64,000 bases of DNA, taken from assembly GCA_017543285.1 (NCBI GenBank), contig JAFYGK010000032.1:62001-126000 (forward strand), written 5' to 3'. The position numbers and the translations under genes were made by a program. This document shows, one piece after another, positions 51,719-59,323 of this stretch. Origin of the DNA: Clostridia bacterium. Its GTDB lineage: Bacteria; Bacillota; Clostridia; Oscillospirales; Acutalibacteraceae. The first letter of the stretch is position 1; each line of letters opens with the position of its first letter. The notes under the pieces are model-generated. The model worked only from the letters and a program-made list of their open reading frames with translations, ran no database searches and was not told the DNA's origin.

Positions 51719-52831
51719 GTGAAGCGCGCATACAAAAGATTTCTCAGCCTGCTGCTGGCCTTCGTCATGCTGTTCGGACTGTTCGGCATGGCGCAGACGG
51801 TATATGCTATGGGAAGCCTTCAGAACGTCAAAATCTCATCATCCGGCATTTTGACATGGAATGCTTTTCCGGGCGCCAAGGTCTATAATTACAATCTCGG
51901 GGGCTCCTACGGCGGATACACCTCCGGCACCTCGTTAGACCTGAAGGCGATATGCCAAAGCCACGATTACGCCGGCGGCTCATACAAAGTCACCATTTGC
52001 GCAATGGACGATTACCCATATTACGGAGGAAAGCAGATCTCGGAAAAATGGACGGGTACTTATAACTATACTTCAACAATAAAGCAGCTCGCCTCTCCGA
52101 CCAATCTGAATTGGATCGGCAGCATAGCCACTTGGTATCCCGTGACAAATGCCGTAAGCTATGACGTATGGCTGCACCGCGACGGTTATTCGTCCGTGCA
52201 GACAGGAACCGTCTCGTCAACCAGCGTCGATCTGAAAAAATACCTGACCGAGGGCACCTATAATTACTATTTCAGCGTTGTTGCAAAGGCCTCCGCATCT
52301 TCCGGATATAAAGACAGCATAAGGGTCTACAGTCGCACGGTCACCTTCACGATAGAGTTTCCTGAGCTAAAAAATGTGAAAATATCTTCGGACGGCATGA
52401 TGACCTGGGATGCTTTCTCCGGAGCCAAATCCTACTATTACTCGGTGTCAAACTACGGCAGACAGAGCACAACCAACTCGGCCGACCTGAAAGCATTCTG
52501 CAAGATGTGCGGATTAAAGAGCGGCACATATTCGGTTAATCTTTACGCGCTGGATAGTTATTCAATGGCCGACGCCAAACGGATCTCCGAGATATGGAAG
52601 GGATCGTTTTATTATGACGCTTCCGCTTCCTCCTACAAGCTGGGCGACGTGGATAAAAACGGCACCGTGAACACAGCCGACGCGCTCATGGCGCTCAAAA
52701 TGGCGGTTGGCATAATCAAGCCGACGAACGAGCAGAAGAATATCGCCGACGTAGACAAGGACGGCAAGATCACAACGGCCGACGCGCTGGCAATACTCAA
52801 ATATGCCGTCGGCATAATCAAGAGCTTCTGA
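51719..52831 (+). CDS. Secreted dockerin protein 3 (two A modules, one B module)
   Basis: A 370-residue exported protein starting at GTG behind GGAGG. Signal peptide 1-30 is nearly identical to those of proteins 2 and 4. A1 (about 33-117), B (118-212), A2 (214-297) and a dockerin (about 303-370) follow. The order A-B-A-dockerin equals protein 1. The upstream 40 bases are nearly identical to those before protein 4, which points to recent tandem duplication. Confidence 0.9.
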   Translation: MKRAYKRFLSLLLAFVMLFGLFGMAQTVYAMGSLQNVKISSSGILTWNAFPGAKVYNYNLGGSYGGYTSGTSLDLKAICQSHDYAGGSYKVTICAMDDYPYYGGKQISEKWTGTYNYTSTIKQLASPTNLNWIGSIATWYPVTNAVSYDVWLHRDGYSSVQTGTVSSTSVDLKKYLTEGTYNYYFSVVAKASASSGYKDSIRVYSRTVTFTIEFPELKNVKISSDGMMTWDAFSGAKSYYYSVSNYGRQSTTNSADLKAFCKMCGLKSGTYSVNLYALDSYSMADAKRISEIWKGSFYYDASASSYKLGDVDKNGTVNTADALMALKMAVGIIKPTNEQKNIADVDKDGKITTADALAILKYAVGIIKSF

Positions 52832-52875
52832 TAAAAACATCCGATAGAAAAACACGGAATCAGGGAGGAATTACG

Positions 52876-53436
52876 GTGAAGCGCGCATGCAAAAGATTTC
52901 TCAGCCTACTGCTGGCCTTCGTCATGCTGTTCGGACTGTTCGGCATGGCGCAGACGGTATATGCTATGGGAAGCCTTCAGAACGTCAAAATCTCATCATC
53001 CGGCATTTTGACATGGGACCCCTTCCCAGGGGCAAAAGTATATGTTTTCAGCTGCAATGGCGCGGGCAGCACCATTGCCGCCAGCCCGTTTGATGTAAAT
53101 GATTATCTTGCCAAGGACGGTAAGGAAAGCGGTAAGTATACCATTGCTCTTTATGCAGTGGACAATCATATTTATGCCGGCGGCAAACCGATCTCCGAGA
53201 TATGGGCGACAACATATAACTATAACCCATCTTACTCCTACAAGCTGGGCGACGTGGATAAAAACGGCGCCGTGAACACAGCCGACGCTCTCATGGCGCT
53301 CAAAATGGCGGTTGGCATAATCAAGCCGACGAACGAGCAGAAGAATATCACCGACGTAGACAAGGACGGCAAGATCACAACGGCCGACGCGCTGAAGATA
53401 CTAAAATACGCCGTCGGCATAATCAAAGGCTTCTGA
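52876..53436 (+). CDS. Secreted dockerin protein 4 (one A module)
   Basis: A 186-residue exported protein, the smallest of the array: signal peptide (1-30), one A module (about 33-115) and a dockerin (about 120-186). The first ~50 residues are nearly identical to protein 3, down to the nucleotide level, so it looks like a recent copy that lost the B-A part. GTG start behind GGAGG. A terminator follows. Confidence 0.9.
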   Translation: MKRACKRFLSLLLAFVMLFGLFGMAQTVYAMGSLQNVKISSSGILTWDPFPGAKVYVFSCNGAGSTIAASPFDVNDYLAKDGKESGKYTIALYAVDNHIYAGGKPISEIWATTYNYNPSYSYKLGDVDKNGAVNTADALMALKMAVGIIKPTNEQKNITDVDKDGKITTADALKILKYAVGIIKGF

Positions 53437-53499
53437 TTTCGGCTGCCTTTATGCGGACAACGGAAGGAAAACGCTCCTTTATCAGCAGACGATTCATGA

Positions 53500-53533
53500 A
53501 CTCCCTGTCGTGAAAACGGCAGGGAGTGTTTTT
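53500..53533 (+). terminator. Terminator of the dockerin array
   Basis: ACTCCCTG (53500-53507) / CAGGGAGT (53520-53527), inner CG/CG, then five Ts. Confidence 0.85.
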
Positions 53534-53567
53534 GCGTCAATTACCAAAGATATGCCGATAATTTTAA

Positions 53568-53596
53568 TTGCATTCGACAAAAAACTGTGTTATTAT
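53568..53596 (+). promoter_or_regulatory. Promoter of the clostripain gene
   Basis: TTGCAT (53568-53573) and TATTAT (53591-53596), 17-bp spacer, 50 bases before the start. Confidence 0.6.
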
Positions 53597-53645
53597 TTAG
53601 ATTAGGAACACACCGAGCTCATTATTTCCGTTTGGAGGTATTTTT

Positions 53646-56081
53646 ATGAATAACAGACCAAGAGGACGCCAGAAGCATGTTACCGGCTCCGGTAATGACA
53701 TAAATATTCACGGCAGCGGACTCAATACAGGCCCGGTAGGAAGACCGGACGGGTATTCCGGCAGAAATGACGGCTCTCAGCAGTACTCCGGCTCCTCCAG
53801 AGGACGCGGCATCGGGCTTATCGCCGTAATCGCAATAGTAGCTTTGCTGCTGTTCGGAGGCGGGGGATTAAGCCTCGGCGGACTTTTCGGCGGCGATCCG
53901 GGCGGATCGGTCTCAACAACCCAGACTCCCGTTCCGCAGACGCCCTCGACTCAGACCATAGGCAACACAAGCGGCAGTTCGGGTTCTCTGCTGTCCACTC
54001 TTCTCGGCGGTTCGGGCGACTATTCCGGCGGCTTTTCCGGCGGCTCAAATGTTTCCTCCGGATGGGATCAGACGGCCAATACCGGCAGACTCAACACATC
54101 CGTCGCGCCCGGCTCGCGCAGCAAATACACAAAGCTCGCAGGCGGCGGCAACGATACCGTTACCATAATGGTCTATATGTGCGGCACCGATCTTGAATCC
54201 AAACACAAGATGGCGACCTCCGACCTTTCGGAAATGGCGTCGGCTTCTCTCAGCGACAAGGTAAACATCATTGTTTATACCGGCGGCTGTAAAAGATGGA
54301 ACAATAATTTCGTCAGCAACAGCGTCAACCAGATCTATAAGGTCGAAGGCGGCGGCCTGCGCTGCCTTGTAAGCGACGACGGCAACGCCTCAATGACAAA
54401 ACCGGCGACACTGACGCGTTTTATTAAATTCTGCACGCAGAATTTCCCCGCAAGCCGCAACGAGCTCATTCTCTGGGATCACGGCGGAGGTTCCATTACC
54501 GGATTCGGCTATGACGAAAAGAATATGATGTCCGGTTCAATGACGCTCAAGGGTATAAACGAGGCCCTGACAAGCGCCGGCACAAAGTTTGATTTTGTCG
54601 GGTTCGACGCCTGCCTCATGGCGACGCTGGAAACCGGCCTTATGCTCAATAACCACGCCGATTATCTCATTGGGTCGGAGGAAACCGAGCCCGGTATCGG
54701 CTGGCACTACACAAACTGGCTCACCGAGCTGTCTCGCAACACCTCCATGCCCACAATAGAAATAGGCAAAAACATCGTTGATGATTTTGTTGCTGTGTGC
54801 GGTCAAAGATGCGCGGGACAAAAAACGACCCTTTCGGTCATAGACCTGGCAGAGCTTTCCGCGACCGTCCCGGGCACCTTCAAGGATTTCTCAACGTCAA
54901 CATCCCAGATGCTGCAAAACAACCAGTACAAGACCGTTTCCGACGCGCGCAGCAGCACAAGGGAGTTTTCCGTTTCCAGCAAGATAGATCAGGTCGATCT
55001 CGTCCATCTCGCCTATAACCTCGGCACCGACGAGGGCAAGGCTCTCGCCGAATCTATCCGCGGCGCGGTCAAGTACAACAGAACTTCCTCGAATATGACC
55101 AACGCATACGGCCTGTCCATCTATTTCCCGTATAAAAAGACCTCGCAGGTAAGCAATGCCGTGGCAACCTATCAGGCCATCGGCCTGGACGATGAATATG
55201 CCCGCTGCATTCAGCAGTTTGCAAGCCTTGAGGTAGGAGGCCAGGCGGCAGCCGGCGGCACATCCTCGCCCATGACCTCTCTGTTCGGAGACTCATCCGG
55301 CGGTTCCGCGTACAGCGGAAGCCTCACCGATATTCTGGGCAGCCTTTTAGGCGGCAATATAAGCGGCATAAGCGGTCTGACGAGCGATAATTTCGACTTT
55401 TTCGGACGCTCGATCGACGTTGACAGCGCGGCGCAGTATCTGTCAGACAACCGGTTCGATCCGAGCCAGCTTGTCTGGACGACCTCCGGCGGTAAAACGC
55501 AGATGCGCCTTAGCGAGGATCAGTGGAGCATGGTGCATGATCTGCAGCTCAACGTATTCTATGACGACGGACGCGGCTATATTGACCTCGGCCTTGACAA
55601 TGTATTTGACTTTACCGACGACGGAGCGCTTGTCGGTGAATACGACGGCACATGGCTCGCTATAGATTCCAATCCGGTCGCCTACTATTACATGGACAGC
55701 ATCTATGAGGGCGATAACTACACCATCACCGGACGCATTCCGGTGCTCCTCAATGACAGCCGCGCGGATCTCATAATAGTATTCGACAACGCGCACCCCT
55801 ACGGCTATATTGCGGGCGCCCGCGCCGATTATGTCGACGGCGAGACCGAAACCGTTGCAAAGAGCATTACCGAGCTCAGCGAGGGAGACAGGATCCAGCC
55901 GGTCTGCGATTATTACACCTACAACGGCGATTACGAGAACAGCTACCGTCTGGGCAATGTCATCACCTACAACGGCAATCACGAGATAAGCAACGTCTAC
56001 ATCAAGAAGGAAGCTACGACTGCATCCTATCTGTTTACCGACATTTACAATCAGGAATACTGGACTCCCGCCATTCCCTGA
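53646..56081 (+). CDS. Membrane-anchored clostripain-family (C11) cysteine protease
   Basis: An 811-residue protein. A polar N-terminal tail (1-56), one transmembrane helix (about 57-76) and a Ser/Gly/Thr-rich linker (to about 165) precede the C11 domain: TIMVYMCGTDLESK, catalytic His in WDHGGG (about 279) and catalytic Cys in GFDACLMA (about 322). The C-terminal ~270 residues are beta-rich. The type II-like anchor places the protease outside the cell. It directly follows the dockerin array but has its own promoter and no dockerin. Confidence 0.92.
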   Translation: MNNRPRGRQKHVTGSGNDINIHGSGLNTGPVGRPDGYSGRNDGSQQYSGSSRGRGIGLIAVIAIVALLLFGGGGLSLGGLFGGDPGGSVSTTQTPVPQTPSTQTIGNTSGSSGSLLSTLLGGSGDYSGGFSGGSNVSSGWDQTANTGRLNTSVAPGSRSKYTKLAGGGNDTVTIMVYMCGTDLESKHKMATSDLSEMASASLSDKVNIIVYTGGCKRWNNNFVSNSVNQIYKVEGGGLRCLVSDDGNASMTKPATLTRFIKFCTQNFPASRNELILWDHGGGSITGFGYDEKNMMSGSMTLKGINEALTSAGTKFDFVGFDACLMATLETGLMLNNHADYLIGSEETEPGIGWHYTNWLTELSRNTSMPTIEIGKNIVDDFVAVCGQRCAGQKTTLSVIDLAELSATVPGTFKDFSTSTSQMLQNNQYKTVSDARSSTREFSVSSKIDQVDLVHLAYNLGTDEGKALAESIRGAVKYNRTSSNMTNAYGLSIYFPYKKTSQVSNAVATYQAIGLDDEYARCIQQFASLEVGGQAAAGGTSSPMTSLFGDSSGGSAYSGSLTDILGSLLGGNISGISGLTSDNFDFFGRSIDVDSAAQYLSDNRFDPSQLVWTTSGGKTQMRLSEDQWSMVHDLQLNVFYDDGRGYIDLGLDNVFDFTDDGALVGEYDGTWLAIDSNPVAYYYMDSIYEGDNYTITGRIPVLLNDSRADLIIVFDNAHPYGYIAGARADYVDGETETVAKSITELSEGDRIQPVCDYYTYNGDYENSYRLGNVITYNGNHEISNVYIKKEATTASYLFTDIYNQEYWTPAIP

Positions 56082-56110
56082 CGGCAAAGAAGTACAAGCG
56101 CATAAAACAA

Positions 56111-56145
56111 AAACGGAACCGCTGCAAAGCGGTTCCGTTTATTCT
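56111..56145 (+). terminator. Terminator after the C11 protease
   Basis: Perfect 13-bp stem AAACGGAACCGCT (56111-56123) / AGCGGTTCCGTTT (56128-56140), GCAA loop. Confidence 0.92.
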
Positions 56146-56237
56146 TTGTTGAAAATTAGCAATCAGCGTGATATACTTAGTTAGATGTATATGCTCTGCG
56201 CACGCGGTATTTTGTGAAATGAAAAGAGGCAAATAGT

Positions 56238-56762
56238 ATGAAAAAGCTGATTGCTGTATTCGCACTGCGTCTTTCGCTGTACTTTGTCGTCTGCTGCGAC
56301 CCTATATTTAAGCCGAACATCCGAAGCAAGACAAAGGTTTCTGCAGACGACAACCGAAACGATGAAATAAAGCCGGCAAGGCTCATCGTTAACGGCAGCG
56401 AGATCGCCTCGGACTATGTGCGTATCAATCTGACAAAGGCTTACGCCGAGCTTCCCGTGATAACCGTCGCAAAGGCTCTCGGCGCAGGGACGGAGCAGCA
56501 AAATCAAAGCACGTTTCTGATCTCATTCCCTGAAAGACGTTTTCTTCTCGACGTCCAAAACAACCTCCTCATTGACCTTGATATAGACGAGGATATCATG
56601 CTTGGGGCTCCCGGCACGCAGCACGGCGCCTATTACAAGACGGTTGACGGTGACCTTATAGCCGACAGCGACAGACTGATTTTGTTTTTGCATGAAATCG
56701 GGGAGACCGTAAAAATCGATTTTGACTCGCTCACAGTTATAATCGAGCCAAAGAAGGGCTGA
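56238..56762 (+). CDS. Secreted protein with a copper-amine-oxidase-N-like domain
   Basis: A 174-residue protein with an N-terminal hydrophobic segment (2-20, then Cys-Cys, possibly a lipobox). KPARLIVNGSEIASDYVRIN, ELPVITVAKALGAG and FLLDVQNNLLIDL follow the stalk-domain pattern of Cu_amine_oxidN1 modules, which bind the cell wall or form surface stalks in Firmicutes and have no oxidase activity. The C-terminal 55 residues end in DFDSLTVIIEPKKG. Followed by the C39-like peptidase gene. Confidence 0.75.
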   Translation: MKKLIAVFALRLSLYFVVCCDPIFKPNIRSKTKVSADDNRNDEIKPARLIVNGSEIASDYVRINLTKAYAELPVITVAKALGAGTEQQNQSTFLISFPERRFLLDVQNNLLIDLDIDEDIMLGAPGTQHGAYYKTVDGDLIADSDRLILFLHEIGETVKIDFDSLTVIIEPKKG

Positions 56763-56823
56763 GCGGCAATATGCCGCAAAACACACGCATGATCTGTTTG
56801 AGGTCTTAAATGAAGGTGATATA

Positions 56824-57414
56824 TTGAAGCTATTCGGCAAAAAGAAAAGACTGCAAAGGGCGAAGTCCAATTTTGCGTTCAACAAGCCGCTCGATAGTTC
56901 GGACGGTCTCATAAACGGTCAGTCGGTCACTCCCAATGTGTCCAAAATGAAATACGGCAAATACACAGTGTCATTTAACGGCTGCGGAGTCATTGCCGTA
57001 TATAACGCGCTCATGCTTTACGGGTTTTCCACATCTCTGGCTCAGCTTATTTTTGAATTTGAAAACAGCGGATTTGTATCGCTCAGAGGCTTCTTCGGTA
57101 CCCGCCCGAGAGCTGTAGGCAAGTTTCTTTCCAGGCTCGGCGTCAGGTTTCGCACCACCCTTTTCAAGCGCACCACCGAAAAAGCCGCGAAGGACGGCGA
57201 CATCCTGATTTTGACCTTCTGGAATCACAGATTCAATCCGTTCAAGGGCCTTCACACGGTCGCCGTAAAATGCGATAAGGGCAAATATATTGTTTACAAC
57301 ATGTATTCCAACAGACACGCGGTTTATCGTTACGATTCCCTTTCCCAGCTTCTCGGCAAGGGCAAGCTCATGCTTTCCTATAAGCTTGAGGGGCTCATGC
57401 CGGAAAAACAGTAG
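56824..57414 (+). CDS. C39-like cysteine peptidase, cytoplasmic
   Basis: A 196-residue protein. FNGCGVIAVYNALMLYG (Cys about 54) and GLHTVAVK (His about 141), then YNMYSN (third position), follow the papain-like C39/BtrH N-terminal fold; the basic N-terminus has no signal peptide. It starts at TTG behind AAGGTG. Such proteins may be leaderless C39 peptidases or inactive relatives. It lies 62 bases after the amine-oxidase-like gene, on the same strand. Confidence 0.72.
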   Translation: MKLFGKKKRLQRAKSNFAFNKPLDSSDGLINGQSVTPNVSKMKYGKYTVSFNGCGVIAVYNALMLYGFSTSLAQLIFEFENSGFVSLRGFFGTRPRAVGKFLSRLGVRFRTTLFKRTTEKAAKDGDILILTFWNHRFNPFKGLHTVAVKCDKGKYIVYNMYSNRHAVYRYDSLSQLLGKGKLMLSYKLEGLMPEKQ

Positions 57415-57610
57415 CGGTCTGTTTGCTTTGCACATGACAATCGCCGTTCGGTTTTTCTGTTACGCTGATTTTCGCGCTCAGCCGCGCTTCATAGCCTTGA
57501 GCCTTGCTCATGTTTTGTCGCACTTTCCCTTCGGCATATCCGCCGAAGGGGGGAGAGCGGGCTGCCGTGCCGACGCTTTGCATACGGGCGCCGGAGTCCG
57601 GACTTAACGC

Positions 57611-57648
57611 AAAAATCCCCCGAGCGATCGGGGGATTGTTTTTTTATT
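57611..57648. terminator. Bidirectional terminator
   Basis: AATCCCCCGA (57614-57623) / TCGGGGGATT (57628-57637), GCGA loop, flanked by A-run and T-run; between the convergent C39 and LacI genes. Confidence 0.9.
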
Positions 57649-57659
57649 CCATTATAACC

Positions 57660-58670
57660 TTAGATGCTCTTTCTGGAAATAAGCTGATGCTCAAAAACAA
57701 CATCGCCGAGCGGTTTTTCCGATTCCCTGTTGTCTATGAGCATTTTTGCAGCGGCGCGGCCCGTTCCTTCGGCGTCAAAGCGTACCGTGGTCAGCCTGGG
57801 GCTGAGATATTTTGCGGCGCTGCAATCGCCAAATCCGATAACGCCTACCTTCTGCGGAACCGAAATCCCGTTCTTTGCGCAGTATTTCATTGCGCCGACG
57901 GCAATGGCGTCATCACCGCAAATAATACAGTCGATGTCCTTATTTCCTTCAAACAGCTGACGTGCAGCCTCAAAAGCGGATTCAGGCGAATAATCGCACA
58001 GGACGAGCATTTTTTCATCGAATTCGATTCCGGATCCGGCAAGTCCCGCCATTAGTCCCTCATATCTTTCCCTGGCAGGGGAGTCTTCGATATTGCCGGT
58101 TATGTAAGCGATGCTTTTTCTGCCGCGGGCTGCTGCAAGGCGAGCAACTTCGGCGGCTGCGGCCGCATTGTCTATCGTTACCGATCCGAAGGAACTGCCT
58201 TCGCTCGCGGCATATTTATATCCGAGAGTAACGGCCGGAACGGAGAAGTTGGACAAAATCCGTTCAACGCCGGCAAAACCGGGCGCCGCGAAAACAATGC
58301 TCTCGGCTCTTCTGGAGATCAGGCTTCTGACGCAGCTTTCAGCGGTCTGTTCGCCCTTAACCATTGCGACATATACGCCGTAGCCTCTTTCGGCGGCCTC
58401 GGCGAAAACGCCCTCTGCGACCCTGCTGAGAATATCGTCAAGACATGGAACGATCAAACCTATGGTGCGGCTGCTCTGGCTGATTTTAAGGCTTCTGGCG
58501 ATTTCATTCGGTACATAACCAAGCTCATCAACCACCTTGAGGACCCTTTTCTCGGTGTCCGGCTTGATATGCTCGGTCTTTCCGTTAAGTACCCTTGATA
58601 CTGTCGCGATCGAAACCTCTGCGGCAGCGGCTACATCTTTTATATTTACCCTTTTGGGCGACCTGTTCAT
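57660..58670 (-). CDS. LacI-family transcription regulator
   Basis: A 336-residue regulator. NIKDVAAAAEVSIATVSRVLNG is the LacI HTH with the hinge NEIARSLK; the periplasmic-binding-like domain follows (TIGLIVPCLDDI, DCIICGDDAIAVGAMKYC, VGVIGFGD). Ligand unknown. I use the ATG at 58670 behind GAGGGG, five codons inside the longest frame. It stands alone, with no sugar-use genes in reach. Confidence 0.93.
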   Translation of the reverse strand: MNRSPKRVNIKDVAAAAEVSIATVSRVLNGKTEHIKPDTEKRVLKVVDELGYVPNEIARSLKISQSSRTIGLIVPCLDDILSRVAEGVFAEAAERGYGVYVAMVKGEQTAESCVRSLISRRAESIVFAAPGFAGVERILSNFSVPAVTLGYKYAASEGSSFGSVTIDNAAAAAEVARLAAARGRKSIAYITGNIEDSPARERYEGLMAGLAGSGIEFDEKMLVLCDYSPESAFEAARQLFEGNKDIDCIICGDDAIAVGAMKYCAKNGISVPQKVGVIGFGDCSAAKYLSPRLTTVRFDAEGTGRAAAKMLIDNRESEKPLGDVVFEHQLISRKSI

Positions 58671-59276
58671 GGAAATTCCCCTCATATGTTTTTTTGTATA
58701 CTTTTTATTCAGCTTTAAAAAAATACTGTTATTATTATAGCATTATAGGACACAAAACGTCAATATGTTAAAAAAATAATTTCCGTTGAAATATTTAACG
58801 ATTATTAATTATTATAAAGTAAATTTTTATCTATTATGATGGATATGTTTGTTTTTTTATAATTTTTTGGATTTCTTACAGTTCTTTTTAATGCCTCTCG
58901 CTTTAAAACAAATTCCTTACTTTGATTTTTATAATAAATATATTTTCTCTCTTTTATAAATCAAATAAATCATCCAAAAAGAAAAATTATTAATTTTATT
59001 TGTAATTATTTGTGTAAAAAATGGCTTTTGCCTGTAAAAAAACGAATAAATTACAGAAATAAGAAAAATATTTCTTTAATTCCAATATATTCCACAGTTT
59101 ATATCACGCAATGAAGGATAATCAAGATTCCATCATATCTCAAGCGGGATCCCTGCTTTTTGCCCTGATCTGTTTAAATGCTTCCTGAAAACCTGCCGTC
59201 CCGATTCGATATTCATACGGCAGGCCTGCAGCAATTTTGACTTTCAATCAGCAATTATGCCGCTGTAATAAAACAA
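58671..59276. other. AT-rich intergenic region
   Basis: About 600 bases without a gene. From 58680 to about 59100 it is extremely AT-rich, with many short T and A runs, unlike the rest of the window. No tRNA, repeat array or inverted repeat of note. It includes the lacI promoter region. Confidence 0.65.
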
Positions 59277-59316
59277 GGCTTCCGTCTGCGTGAAGCAGCA
59301 GGCGGAAGCCTTTCTT
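59274..59316 (-). terminator. Terminator of the mutS2 operon
   Basis: On the minus strand GGCTTCCGCCTGC / GCAGACGGAAGCC (59310-59298 / 59289-59277) with a G-T pair, followed by TTGTTTT. Confidence 0.88.
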
Positions 59317-59323
59317 TGTTCGG

